A DNA stretch of 64,000 bases from JAIBJN01 sp963784175 (GCA_963784175.1 CAWAQJ010000004.1:50250-114249); one strand, 5' to 3'. Positions 51,489-62,717 are shown, counted from the first letter of the stretch. The notes: generated from the sequence alone by a model not told the origin. Numbers and translations: made by a program.

Positions 51489-52383
51489 GCTCCGGCTGCA
51501 TCTCCCGGAGCGTGGAGAGGAGCGACTCGACGGCGCCTCCCGGAGCTCCACGGTCGCGCCGGCGGATGGCCACGATCTGGCGGCGGACCGGCTCGGCATC
51601 CTCGACCTCCACCTCGACCAGGGAACCGGCCTCCAGCTCCGCGGCGACCGCCGTGTGCGGAAGGAGAGCGACCCCGAAGCCCTCCTGCACCATCTTCTTC
51701 GCGGCGTCGATGTTGTCCAGCTCCATCACGCCCTCCGGCTGGACACCGGCGCCACGGAAGAGTGCGTTCGTGAGCTCCGTGTAGCTCGAGGTGCGGTCGA
51801 AGAGGACGAGCTGCTCGCGGGCGATCTCGTCCAGGCTGATCATTCCGTGGGACGCCAGGCGGTGCTCCGGGTCGGCGACCAGGATCAGCCGGTCCTCGTA
51901 GAGCGGCGTGGTCGCGATGTCGGGGTGGCGGAGCGCCCGCACGAGCCCGAGGTCGACGCTCTCCCGCAGGACGAGCTCGAGGATCTCCTCCGAGTGGCCC
52001 GTCTTCACGCTGACGCTCACGCGCGGGTAGCCGACGGAGAAGCGCTTGAGGATCGCGGGAAGCACGTACGTGGAGACCGCAGGTGCGGCACCCAGCGCGA
52101 GCCGTCCCGCGCCGCCGCGCTCGTAGGAGTTCACGATGCGCCGCCCGTCCGCGAGGCTGTCGAGCGCCTTGACGGCGTGCGGGAGGAAGACCTCGCCGGC
52201 CTCCGTGAGCTTCATGCCGCGCGGAGTGCGCGCGAAGAGCTTTGCATCGAGCTCGTCCTCCAGCCGCTGGAGGCGTGCCGTCAGCGCAGGCTGGGTGACG
52301 TAGAGCGCGTCGGCGGCGCGGCTCACGTTGCGGGTTCTCGCCACCTCGACGAACGCCTCGAGCTGCGAGAGCAACACAGCCAT
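51475..52383 (-). CDS. LysR-family transcriptional regulator
   Basis: A 302-residue LysR regulator. The N-terminal winged helix-turn-helix is QLEAFVEVARTRNVSRAADA, LYVTQPALTARLQRLEDELD; the effector-binding domain covers residues 90-295 (LALGAAPAVSTYVLPAILKR, LVRESVDLGLVRALR-like segment, MVQEGFGVALLPHTAVA). It is divergent from the aceB-aceA genes across an AT-rich gap with a LysR-type palindrome, so it probably controls the glyoxylate shunt and itself. The effector is unknown. Confidence 0.9.
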   Translation of the reverse strand: MAVLLSQLEAFVEVARTRNVSRAADALYVTQPALTARLQRLEDELDAKLFARTPRGMKLTEAGEVFLPHAVKALDSLADGRRIVNSYERGGAGRLALGAAPAVSTYVLPAILKRFSVGYPRVSVSVKTGHSEEILELVLRESVDLGLVRALRHPDIATTPLYEDRLILVADPEHRLASHGMISLDEIAREQLVLFDRTSSYTELTNALFRGAGVQPEGVMELDNIDAAKKMVQEGFGVALLPHTAVAAELEAGSLVEVEVEDAEPVRRQIVAIRRRDRGAPGGAVESLLSTLREMQPELSRP

Positions 52384-52460
52384 AGAAACCGTTTATAGCA
52401 CAGATCGAAAAAAACGATTTGGTGAATATCGGATCAGGACGTACCATCAATACACGGGTT
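52384..52460. promoter_or_regulatory. AT-rich divergent control region with a LysR-type site
   Basis: ATCG-(A)7-CGAT at 52404-52418 is a perfect inverted repeat containing T-N11-A, the LysR-family half-site pattern. On the minus strand TATAAA (52392-52397) lies 8 nt before the LysR-gene ATG, with AAAC-C-GTTT beside it. The high AT content is exceptional in this window. Confidence 0.6.
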
Positions 52461-52610
52461 ATGAGCAGCGCGGCGATGCATATCAGGGAGTACGACCACG
52501 ACCGTCGTGACGTTTCGCGCAAGGACGGCACTGTGATCGTCCTCAGCTCGGCCGAGCTGGTCGAGTGCAACTGCCCGGACGCCTGCGACCGCGACCACGA
52601 TCGCGACTAG
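52461..52610 (+). CDS. Small Cys-containing peptide before aceB
   Basis: A possible 49-residue protein ending 7 nt before aceB. It is charged and contains KDGTVIVLSSAELVECNCPD and then ACDRDHDRD, giving a CxCxxxC cluster next to Asp/His residues that could bind a metal. An internal ATG at 52476 would give 44 residues. There is no clear ribosome binding site and I know no family. The codon use fits the neighbours. It could be a real small protein or a leader that couples translation into aceB. Confidence 0.42.
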   Translation: MSSAAMHIREYDHDRRDVSRKDGTVIVLSSAELVECNCPDACDRDHDRD

Positions 52611-52617
52611 CCGAGTC

Positions 52618-54168
<1,551 letters not shown>

Positions 54169-54182
54169 GAGGACATGCGGCA

Positions 54183-55418
54183 ATGGAACGCTGGGAAGGG
54201 ATAGAGAGGCCGTACACCGAGGAAGACGTAGAGCGGCTCCGCGGGTCGGTGAACGTGGAGCACACGCTGGCTCGTCTCGGGGCCGAGCGGCTGTGGCAGC
54301 TGCTCGAGGAAGAGCCCTACGTCGCCGCGCTGGGAGCGATGACGGGCGGACAGGCCGTCCAGATGGTCAAGGCCGGCCTGCAGGCGATCTACCTCTCGGG
54401 GTGGCAGGTCGCTGCGGACGCGAACGCCGCGGGAGCCACCTATCCCGACCAGAGCCTCTACCCGTCGAACAGCGCTCCGGCGCTCGTGCGCCGGCTCAAC
54501 CAGGCGCTCCTGCGCGCCGACCAGATCGAGCACTCGGAGGGCAACGGCACCGGGCGGCACTGGCTGGCGCCGATCGTCGCGGACGCCGAGGCCGGCTTCG
54601 GCGGCGCGCTCAACGCGTTCGAGCTCATGAAGACGATGATCGAGGCCGGCGCCGCGGGTGTGCACTTCGAGGACCAGCTCGCGTCGGAGAAGAAGTGCGG
54701 CCACCTCGGCGGCAAGGTGCTCGTCCCGACGGCGCAGTTCGTCCGGACGCTTGCGGCCGCCCGGCTGGCCGCCGACGTCTGCAACGTCCCCACCGTGCTA
54801 GTCGCGCGGACGGACGCGCTCAGCGCGACGCTCATGACGAGCGACGTCGACGAGCGCGACCACCGGTTCCTGACCGGCGAGCGGACGCCCGAGGGCTACT
54901 TCCGCGTCGAGGGGGGCATCCAGTCGGCGATCGCGCGCGGGCTCGCCTATGCGCCGTTCGCTGACCTGATCTGGTGCGAGACCTCGACGCCGGACCTCGG
55001 CGAGGCGCGGGAGTTCGCGGACGCGATCCACGAGCAGTTCCCCGGCAAGCACCTCGCCTACAACTGCTCGCCCTCGTTCAACTGGCAGCGCCACCTCGAC
55101 GAGGAGGGCATCGCGCGCTTCCAGGCCGATCTGGGGGAGATGGGGTACCGGTTCCAGTTCATCACGCTGGCGGGCTTCCACGCCCTCAACGAGTCCATGT
55201 TCGAGCTGGCGCGCGGCTACGCCCAAGAAGGCATGACCGCCTACGTCGAGCTCCAGCAGCGCGAGTTCGGGCTCGAGGAGGTCGGCTACACGGCGACGCG
55301 CCATCAGCGCGAGGTCGGAGCGGGGTACTTCGACCTCGTCGCGCAGGCCGTCGCGGGCGGCGAGAGCTCGACGCTCGCGCTCAAGGGCTCGACCGAAGAG
55401 GCGCAGTTCCACGGCTAG
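54183..55418 (+). CDS. aceA: Isocitrate lyase
   Basis: Isocitrate lyase splits isocitrate to succinate and glyoxylate, which AceB then uses. The active-site signature KKCGHLGGKVL is near residue 175, preceded by PIVADAEAGFGGALNAFEL and GVHFEDQLASE. LVARTDALSATLMTSDVD and KHLAYNCSPSFNWQRHLD follow. Length (411) is slightly short for the family. AGGAGG lies 10 nt before the ATG. The aceB-aceA pair faces a LysR gene, its likely regulator. Confidence 0.96.
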   Translation: MERWEGIERPYTEEDVERLRGSVNVEHTLARLGAERLWQLLEEEPYVAALGAMTGGQAVQMVKAGLQAIYLSGWQVAADANAAGATYPDQSLYPSNSAPALVRRLNQALLRADQIEHSEGNGTGRHWLAPIVADAEAGFGGALNAFELMKTMIEAGAAGVHFEDQLASEKKCGHLGGKVLVPTAQFVRTLAAARLAADVCNVPTVLVARTDALSATLMTSDVDERDHRFLTGERTPEGYFRVEGGIQSAIARGLAYAPFADLIWCETSTPDLGEAREFADAIHEQFPGKHLAYNCSPSFNWQRHLDEEGIARFQADLGEMGYRFQFITLAGFHALNESMFELARGYAQEGMTAYVELQQREFGLEEVGYTATRHQREVGAGYFDLVAQAVAGGESSTLALKGSTEEAQFHG

Positions 55419-55448
55419 TACGCGGCGGTAGAGGAGCGCCCGAGCGGC

Positions 55449-55454
55449 TATAAC
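55449..55454 (+). promoter_or_regulatory. Putative -10 (TATAAC) for cysS
   Basis: TATAAC, a good -10 match, is followed by 6 nt and the GTG start of cysS, without a Shine-Dalgarno sequence. This predicts a leaderless mRNA. Confidence 0.5.
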
Positions 55455-55460
55455 GCCCGG

Positions 55461-56743
<1,283 letters not shown>

Positions 56744-56747
<4 letters not shown>

Positions 56748-57460
56748 CCCGCGACCTCGTCTACGGCCGGCGGCCGGTGCGCGAGCTGCACCGCGCCGGC
56801 AAGCGCCAGATCCTCGAACTGCTCGTCACCGAGCGCGCCCTCTCGGCGGAGCCGTGGCTGCGGGAGGTGCCCGGGCTCCGGCTGCAGGTCGTCCCCGAGC
56901 GGCGCCTGAGCGACGCGGCGAACACGCGCGATCACCAGGGCGTCGTCGCCTTCTGCGAGCCGTACCGCTACGCGGACGCGCACTCGCTGGTCGAGGGCGA
57001 GCGGCCGCTCGTGGTCTGCCTCGACCAGGTCACCGACCCGCACAACCTGGGCGCGGTCGTCCGTAGCGCCGAAGGTGCGGGCGCGAACGGCGTCGTCATC
57101 ACCGAGCGGAACGCGGCCCGTGTCACGGCAGCGGTCGCCAAGGCCTCGGCCGGAGCGGTCGAGCACGTTCCGGTTGCGGTCGTCGTCAACCTGGGGCGCT
57201 ACCTGGAGGAGATCAAGGGGCCTGCGCTCTGGACGTGGGCCGCGACCAGCGACGCCGAGACGCCCGTGTGGTCCGCCGACCTCACGACCGGCGCGGCGCT
57301 CGTCTTCGGGGCCGAGGGCAGAGGCCTGCGGCCGGGCGTCCGCCGGTCGTGCGACGACGCGTTCACCATCCCGCTCGCCGGAAGCGTCGAGTCGCTGAAC
57401 GTCAGCGTCGCGGCCGGCGTCGCGCTCTTCGAGGCAGCCCGGCAGCGCCGCCCCGCGTGA
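56744..57460 (+). CDS. rlmB: 23S rRNA (guanosine-2'-O)-methyltransferase RlmB
   Basis: A SPOUT-class methyltransferase, probably modifying G2251 of 23S rRNA. The N-terminal substrate-binding domain begins VYGRRPVRELHRAGKRQI. The SpoU domain has VCLDQVTDPHNLGAVVRSAE, LVFGAEGRGLRPGVRRSCDD and IPLAGSVESLNVSVAAGVAL, the knotted SAM-binding region. Length (238) is normal. The start and stop each overlap a neighbour by 4 nt, so it is tightly coupled with cysS and the MFS gene. Confidence 0.94.
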
Positions 57461-58602
57461 GGGCGCGGGGCCCGCTCCTCGCGTTCTTCGCATTCGGCGC
57501 CTTCTGGGGCGCCTGGGGGGTTCTCCTTCCCGACGTGAAGGAGAACGTCGGCGCCTCGGTGTCGCAGCTCGGTGTTGCGCTCCTTGCCCTCGGCCTCGCC
57601 GCCCTGCCCGCGATGCTCGTGGCGGGACGCGTCGTCGACCGGGTCGGGCCGCGCGCGACGCCCTGGGCTCTCGTCCTCTTCGCGATCGCGGGCGTCTTGC
57701 CCGCGTTCGCGGGCTCCGTCCCGGCGCTCGCAGTTGCCCTGCTCCTGCTCGGGGCGGCTACTGGGGCGCTCGACGTGGTCATCAACTCGGCGGCCACCGC
57801 CGTGGAGGTCGCGACGGGCCGCAGGATCATCCAGGTCGCCCACGCCCTCTTCTCCGGAGGGTTTCTGGCCGGCGCGATCGGAACGGGCATCGCCAGGGGC
57901 CTTGGGGCGGAGCCGTTGCCCGTTCTGGTCGGAGTCGCCGCTCTCGCGGTGGTGGCGGCCGGGGTCAATCGGGGGTTCCCCGCGGTTCCCCGGCGCGTCT
58001 CCGAGCGCCATTTTGCCTTCTCCAGGCGCCTGATCGTCCTCGGGGTGCTCTGCGGGGTCGCGTTCGTGGTCGAAGGGGGCATCGAGAACTGGAGCGCGCT
58101 CTTCCTGGAGACCGAGCTCGACGCCTCGCCGGCCCTCGCGTCCCTCGGGCCGGGGCTCTTCGCGGCCGCCATGGTGACCGGGCGCCTCCTCGGACAGTGG
58201 CTCGAGGTGCGCCTCGGCGATCGGCTGCTCTTCGCCGGAGGCGCCGCCACCGCGGGCGGAGGGCTCGTGCTGGCCGCAGTCGCCGCGGACGTCCCCCTCG
58301 CCCTCCTCGGCTTCGCCGTGGGAGGCGCAGGAATCTCCGTGGCCGCTCCCATCGCCTTCGGGGCAGCGGGGAGGGGCGCCGACGACGAGGAGCGGGGGAG
58401 CGCCGTCGCCTCCGTCACGACGATCTCGTATCTGGGCTTCGTCGCCGGGCCGCCGCTCGTCGGTGCGGTCTCGGGAGCGCTCGATCTCCGTGCGGGTATC
58501 GGCCTCCTGGCGGCGATCGCGCTGCTCCTGTCGCTCGCCGCGGCATCATTCGGGAGCGATGCTCTATCTGTTCGACGGCTACAACATCCTTCACGCGGGT
58601 GA
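57457..58602 (+). CDS. MFS transporter (YbjJ-like)
   Basis: A 381-residue membrane protein with about 12 hydrophobic helices. The first helix holds AFFAFGAFWGAWGVLLPDVK, and the loop between helices 2 and 3 has VAGRVVDRVGPRATPWAL, the MFS D-R-x-G pattern. Central helices include VINSAATAVEVATGRRIIQV. It resembles the YbjJ-type group; the substrate is unknown. The GTG start overlaps rlmB and the end overlaps yacP by 44 bp. It interrupts an otherwise conserved gene order. Confidence 0.85.
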   Translation: MRARGPLLAFFAFGAFWGAWGVLLPDVKENVGASVSQLGVALLALGLAALPAMLVAGRVVDRVGPRATPWALVLFAIAGVLPAFAGSVPALAVALLLLGAATGALDVVINSAATAVEVATGRRIIQVAHALFSGGFLAGAIGTGIARGLGAEPLPVLVGVAALAVVAAGVNRGFPAVPRRVSERHFAFSRRLIVLGVLCGVAFVVEGGIENWSALFLETELDASPALASLGPGLFAAAMVTGRLLGQWLEVRLGDRLLFAGGAATAGGGLVLAAVAADVPLALLGFAVGGAGISVAAPIAFGAAGRGADDEERGSAVASVTTISYLGFVAGPPLVGAVSGALDLRAGIGLLAAIALLLSLAAASFGSDALSVRRLQHPSRG

Positions 58603-58996
58603 CTTCGCCGACCGGCGTGAGCTCGTGGACGCCCTGGCGAGCTTCGTCGCCGTCCGCGGGGCGCGTGGGATCGTCGTGTTCGACGGCGTCGGAGAGGACG
58701 CGTCATATGGCGCGCTCGATGTCCGCTTCGCCACGCCGGCCGACCCCGTGATCGAGCGCCTCGCAGCCGACCACCGCCGCAGCGAGGAGGTCTGGGTCAT
58801 CTCGTCGGATCGCGCAGTCCGCGGAACCGCCGGGCAGGAGACGCGGCGCCTCTCGTCGAACACATTCGTGCGCGAGCTCGCCGCCGAGCTGAAAGGCAAG
58901 CCCGCGCCGAACGCAGGCCCGGGGCGCTCCCAGATCGAAGGCGCCCTCGACGCCGAGACGCGAGAGCGGCTCGAGCGCTTCCGCCGCGGTCGTTGA
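58559..58996 (+). CDS. yacP: NYN-domain ribonuclease, YacP/Rae1-like
   Basis: A 145-residue PIN-like nuclease of the YacP family. The acidic site starts at YLFDGYNILHAGDFADRR, with VVFDGVGEDASYG, VWVISSDRAVRGTAGQETRR and SNTFVRELAAEL following. In B. subtilis YacP (Rae1) is a ribosome-dependent mRNA endonuclease; the same role is inferred. The protein is shorter than Rae1 (about 170). Its ATG lies inside the 3' end of the MFS gene. Confidence 0.87.
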   Translation: MLYLFDGYNILHAGDFADRRELVDALASFVAVRGARGIVVFDGVGEDASYGALDVRFATPADPVIERLAADHRRSEEVWVISSDRAVRGTAGQETRRLSSNTFVRELAAELKGKPAPNAGPGRSQIEGALDAETRERLERFRRGR

Positions 58997-59021
58997 ATTT
59001 TCGGTAGGTCCTTGCTACGAT
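58993..59021 (+). promoter_or_regulatory. Promoter of sigH (TTGAAT-N17-TACGAT)
   Basis: TTGAAT (58993-58998) and TACGAT (59016-59021) are spaced by exactly 17 nt. The predicted leader is about 70 nt and carries AGGAGG 6 nt before the GTG start. The -35 box overlaps the yacP stop codon. Confidence 0.7.
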
Positions 59022-59097
59022 CGAGACCTCAACTTGAGGGTTAGGGTTTGCGGAGAGGCCTCCACGGCTCCCCGAAAACGCCGACAGGAGGATCACC

Positions 59098-59766
59098 GTG
59101 GCCCGCCGTCAGCTCGCTACAGCTCGGACGCCGGAAGAACGAAGCAGGCGAGAGCTCGAAGACCTGCAGCTCGTCATCCGGGCGCGGAACGGCGACCAGG
59201 TCGCCCTCGACGCCCTGATCCGGCGCTACACCGGCTTCGTGCGCCTCAAGGCGAGCTCGTACTTCCTCGCCGGCGGCGAGTCCGACGACCTCATCCAGGA
59301 AGGGCTGATCGGCCTCTACAAGGCCGTGCGCGACTTCCGCGCCGACAAGGAGACCTCGTTCCGCAGCTTCGCCGAGCTCTGCATCACCCGCCAGATCATC
59401 ACGGCGATCAAGACGGCGACGCGCTTCAAGCACGCTCCGCTGAACACGTACGTCTCCTTCAGCCAGACCCCGGCCGGCCAGGACGACGGCGAGTGCACGC
59501 TCGGCGATGCGCTCCCCGGCCCCGGCGTCGACGACCCGGCGGTCTGCGTCATCTCGACGCAGGAGCTCCAGAGCCTCGTCTTCTGCCTCGGCACGGGCCT
59601 CTCGCCGCTCGAGTCCGACGCGCTGCGCTTCTACCTCGAGGGCAACTCCTACGAGGAGATGGCCGAGCTCCTCGGCTGCGACACGAAGACGATCGACAAC
59701 GCCCTTCAGCGCGTGAAGCGCAAGGTGCTCCAGCACCAGAGCGAGCGCCAGGTCATCGACTCGTAG
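59098..59766 (+). CDS. sigH: RNA polymerase sigma factor, SigH/SigF-like
   Basis: A 222-residue sigma factor of the sporulation sigma-H type. Region 2 runs from LDALIRRYTGFVRLKASSYF through DDLIQEGLIGLYKAVRDFRA to FRSFAELCITRQIITAIKTA. Region 4 has LSPLESDALRFYLEGNSYEE and the helix-turn-helix AELLGCDTKTIDNALQRVKR. In B. subtilis SigH starts sporulation; in this lineage its regulon is unknown. It follows yacP as in Firmicutes and is followed by tRNA-Thr. Confidence 0.93.
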   Translation: MARRQLATARTPEERSRRELEDLQLVIRARNGDQVALDALIRRYTGFVRLKASSYFLAGGESDDLIQEGLIGLYKAVRDFRADKETSFRSFAELCITRQIITAIKTATRFKHAPLNTYVSFSQTPAGQDDGECTLGDALPGPGVDDPAVCVISTQELQSLVFCLGTGLSPLESDALRFYLEGNSYEEMAELLGCDTKTIDNALQRVKRKVLQHQSERQVIDS

Positions 59767-59788
59767 CGCGCTACGATTCGACGCGGTC

Positions 59789-59861
59789 GCCGGAGTAGCT
59801 CAGCTGGTAGAGCAACCGCCTTGTAAGCGGTAGGTCGTGGGTTCGAGTCCCTCCTCCGGCT
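59789..59861 (+). tRNA. tRNA-Thr (anticodon TGT)
   Basis: A 73-nt tRNA. The acceptor GCCGGAG pairs with CTCCGGC, discriminator T. The D arm is GCTC-AGCTGGTA-GAGC. The anticodon arm is ACCGC-CTTGTAA-GCGGT with anticodon TGT (reads ACA). The T arm is GTGGG-TTCGAGT-CCCTC, with one T-T mismatch at the second pair. CCA is not encoded. It lies 22 nt behind sigH. Confidence 0.95.
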
Positions 59862-60378
59862 CTCGGGATAGTCCTCCGTTCAACTCTCACGCTGAGCGGG
59901 CGTCTGGTAGAGACCTAGACGTCCCTCCGGCGCGTCGGTCCGAAGTCACACCCTGGTCCGGCGGTGGCGCGGGGTGACACAGATGCGGTGCGCGGCGTTT
60001 TCTACGTCGCAAACGTTCGGGCTCCCGGACGGACGAAAGCGCAGTGAGCAGCCCCTCGCAAGCATGGACTTCAAGCCGTCCGGCGAGTGAACCGATCCCC
60101 CGACGGTTTGCGAAGGGGCCGTAGAGAAACCGGGGCGTCGCCGTGAACGGGCGCGGCGGGGCTCGCGAGATTGGAGGTAGCCCTTCGACGGCAGGGCGTA
60201 CAGCTGGGCTTCGAATGCGGCGATGCCCGCGTTAGAGTGCCCGCGTGGGGTGCAAGCCGGGCAGGCCGTCCGTTGGTCGGATCCAGCTCCGCATGCCGCG
60301 AATCAGCCTCCACGGGTCCCCGGCAGGCATGTTCGTGGGGCCTCGAGGAGGGCCGTCAGCAAGAGGGAGGAGGGGGCA
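59862..60378. other. Intergenic region, 517 bp, no supported gene
   Basis: It contains a good hairpin at 59898-59924 (GGGCGTCT pairing with AGACGTCC, plus an inner GGT/ACC pair), which may end the tRNA transcript, and a second GC-rich hairpin near 60017-60034. TAGAGT at 60233-60238 could be a -10 for the next gene, giving a leader of about 140 nt. I recognise no known RNA family, no tRNA and no duplicated tRNA end that would mark an integration site. Confidence 0.5.
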
Positions 60379-62268
60379 ATGCGCCGCTCGAAAGGGCTTC
60401 GTTTTTGCTTGCTGGTAGGCCTGCTGCTCGTAGCGGCGTCGACGGTCAACGTCGGCGTGGCGAGCGCGCAGCAGGAGGGGTTCATCCCGATCAACCCGAC
60501 TAAGTCCAACAAGACGATCGTCCTCAAGGGCAACCGCCTGACGATCCAGGACATCGTCGACATCGCGCGCTACGGCGCGAAGGTGAAGATCGCCAAGTCG
60601 CACCAGGACTACATGAACCGCGCGTACAACCTCATCATCGAGGCGTCGCGCCAGGGCATTCCGGTGTACCGCTTCAACCGCGGCGCGGGAGCGGCCCGCG
60701 AGACGGTGATCTTCGAGGGAGACCCGTACGAGCCGGCGAACCTCCTCAACCTCCAGACGCGCCGCGTGAACGCGGCGAACGGCGGACGCTGGCGCGTCCG
60801 CGATCCCTACATCCCGTACGTGGAGGCGGAGGAGATCGTCCGGGCCATGATGGCCGTGCGGGCGAACAACATCATGTACGTCGCGAACGGCCCAGCGACC
60901 GCACAGAAGATCGCTGATCTCCTCAACAACCGGATCACGCCGCTCACCCAGGGCGACGGCTTCTACCACGGCGAGGGCGACCTGCCGCAGGCGGGCAACG
61001 TCGAGTCGGCGATCTTCGGCTTCGGCGAGGTCTTCTACAAGGGCCAGCGCATGCCGGCGATCGACGCGCTCAACCAGGCCGGCGTGGAGCCTGGCGGCGT
61101 CGACCCGAACGACCCCGAGAACGACATGGGCCTGTTCCGGGGGATCTACAGCACCAACGCGTACACGTTGGGCCAGGCGGCGCTTCTCGTGAACGACGCG
61201 AAGAAGGTGCTCGACTGGTACGACCTGATCTTCTCGGTGTCGATGCACGGCCTGAACAGCAGCATCACACCGCTGAGCGCCGTCCCGATGGACCTCGAGA
61301 GGCCGCTGCCCTACGCCGTCTGGCAGGCGCATCGGATGCTCGACATCCTGGGCGACAGCTACCTGTACGACCTCGAGTTCCAGGTCGTGAACGGCCAGGT
61401 GCAGGGGATCCCGCGGTTGCTCCAGGATCCTCTGAGCTACCGCACCTACCAGTGGCGCAACGGCGCCGCGTGGCGGGCGTGGGACGAGCTGAGGAGGACG
61501 ACGCTCCTGGAGATCAACTCCTCGGACCACAACCCGTCGACCGCCCCGGGGACGCGTCCCAGCGACTCTCCGGAGCTCCAGACGCCGTGGTTCATGCGCC
61601 ACTACGTCAAGCCGACGCCCGCGAACACGCCGTACGCGGGCTGGAAGAGCGAGGGCGGGTTCACGCTCTCGAACTCGAACTTCAACAAGACGGAGCTGGC
61701 GGGCAACGTCGAGCAGTTCACGATCGCGCTCACGGACACCGTGCACACGGTCGCCCTGCGGACGCTCAGGATCGGGCAGCCGTTCTTCTCGGTGATCGTG
61801 CCGAGCGACGTGCTCACGCCCGAGCAGCTCGCGCGGGCCGCCCCGCAGCACGAGGGCTCCGCGGTCATCGGCGCTCTGGTCGACGAGCTCCAGGCGCTCA
61901 CCATGCCCATCCCGGTGGAGTTCGACGCAGAGCGGATCCACCCGGACGAGACGACGACGTTCGGGAGCGAGAAGGTCGCCAAGTCGCGGCTGGCGCTCGA
62001 CGTCTCCCTGCGGTTGATCGGCCAGGAGGCGCTCGCCGCGACCTTCTGGGCGGACGTCCGCCAGGCGCAGAAGCCCTCGCGCTCGTTCGGCGACGTCCCC
62101 GAGTGCGCGTGGGATGCCTTCCGCGAGGTCATCCCGTGGCAGGCGGATCCCGCGACGCGGCCGCCGAACCCGGGCGAGATCGCGTACGAGTTCCTGCGCG
62201 AGAACGATCCGGAGGACTGCCTCGGCGACCTGGCCGCGGCACCCGTGATCAAGATCAGGCCGAACTAG
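60379..62268 (+). CDS. Secreted aromatic-amino-acid-lyase-fold protein lacking the MIO tripeptide
   Basis: A 629-residue protein with a clear signal peptide (GLRFCLLVGLLLVAASTVNV, cleaved near ASA-QQ). The rest aligns with histidine/phenylalanine ammonia-lyases: LTIQDIVDIARYGAKVKIAK, IPVYRFNRGAGAARE (lyases have VYGVNTGFG), VRANNIMYVANGPATAQKIA, then YHGEGDLPQAGNVESAIFGF followed by GEVFYKGQRMPAIDALNQAG, and LQDPLSYRTYQW with LLEINSSDHNPST. The Ala-Ser-Gly that forms the MIO cofactor is replaced by Gly198-Glu199-Gly200 before the conserved Asp-Leu. Export and loss of MIO argue against normal ammonia-lyase activity. GGGAGGAGG lies just upstream of the ATG. Confidence 0.82.
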   Translation: MRRSKGLRFCLLVGLLLVAASTVNVGVASAQQEGFIPINPTKSNKTIVLKGNRLTIQDIVDIARYGAKVKIAKSHQDYMNRAYNLIIEASRQGIPVYRFNRGAGAARETVIFEGDPYEPANLLNLQTRRVNAANGGRWRVRDPYIPYVEAEEIVRAMMAVRANNIMYVANGPATAQKIADLLNNRITPLTQGDGFYHGEGDLPQAGNVESAIFGFGEVFYKGQRMPAIDALNQAGVEPGGVDPNDPENDMGLFRGIYSTNAYTLGQAALLVNDAKKVLDWYDLIFSVSMHGLNSSITPLSAVPMDLERPLPYAVWQAHRMLDILGDSYLYDLEFQVVNGQVQGIPRLLQDPLSYRTYQWRNGAAWRAWDELRRTTLLEINSSDHNPSTAPGTRPSDSPELQTPWFMRHYVKPTPANTPYAGWKSEGGFTLSNSNFNKTELAGNVEQFTIALTDTVHTVALRTLRIGQPFFSVIVPSDVLTPEQLARAAPQHEGSAVIGALVDELQALTMPIPVEFDAERIHPDETTTFGSEKVAKSRLALDVSLRLIGQEALAATFWADVRQAQKPSRSFGDVPECAWDAFREVIPWQADPATRPPNPGEIAYEFLRENDPEDCLGDLAAAPVIKIRPN

Positions 62269-62281
62269 CAACCTGTGCCGA

Positions 62282-62313
62282 GTGGGCCGGCCACCGCTGG
62301 GTGGCCGGCCCAC
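62282..62313 (+). terminator. Terminator-like hairpin after the lyase-fold gene
   Basis: GTGGGCCGGCCACC (62282-62295) pairs perfectly over 14 bp with 62300-62313, around a 4-nt loop. It lies 14 nt after the stop codon. No T tract follows. Confidence 0.75.
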
Positions 62314-62329
62314 CACCGGCCTCTGAGGC

Positions 62330-62335
62330 TAGGCT
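62330..62335 (+). promoter_or_regulatory. Putative -10 (TAGGCT) for the small lipoprotein gene
   Basis: TAGGCT lies 10 nt before the ATG at 62346, after the terminator hairpin and without a ribosome binding site. Confidence 0.38.
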
Positions 62336-62345
62336 CGGGCATTCC

Positions 62346-62717
62346 ATGAAACGGACACTCCTCGCCCTCCTCTGCGCAGGCGCCCTCCTGGTCACCGCGG
62401 CCTGCGGCGGAGATGACAAGGCCGCGCCCGGCAATCAGGTGGACAGCATCCTGGCCGCGAGCGCCGACATCGTCTTCCAGTGCCGCGCGGTCGAGAGCGG
62501 TCTCCTGTCGAGCCCGAACACCGAGGTTCTCCAGCAGGACGTGGACGCTCTCCTGGCGGCCGCAGCCGAGTTCGACCTCGACGCATCGTTCCAGCGGCCG
62601 CAGCCGGCCCTCGAGTCCGAGACCACGCTTCGCGAGCAGGTCGAGCTCGCGATAGCGCGGCTCGAGGGCATGTGCTCGCCCGAGCACGCCGAGCAGCTCC
62701 GCGCCGCGATCGACTAG
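62346..62717 (+). CDS. Small hypothetical lipoprotein
   Basis: A 123-residue protein with a lipoprotein signal (LLALLCAGALLVTAAC, Cys at about 20) followed by GGDDKAAPG. The mature part is helical and acidic: VDSILAASADIVFQCRAVES, EVLQQDVDALLAAAAEFDLD and REQVELAIARLEGMCSPEHA, with two Cys that could form a disulfide. No family is recognised. Its stop codon shares CTAG with the stop of the convergent YjbR gene. Confidence 0.68.
   Translation: MKRTLLALLCAGALLVTAACGGDDKAAPGNQVDSILAASADIVFQCRAVESGLLSSPNTEVLQQDVDALLAAAAEFDLDASFQRPQPALESETTLREQVELAIARLEGMCSPEHAEQLRAAID

Noticed and set aside
59789..59861. tRNA-Thr as an integration site
   Set aside because: No duplicated tRNA 3' end and no integrase gene is found downstream in the window.
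60232..62316. 694-codon minus-strand frame opposite the lyase-fold gene
   Set aside because: Composition is that of an antisense shadow; no motif, signal peptide or ribosome binding site.
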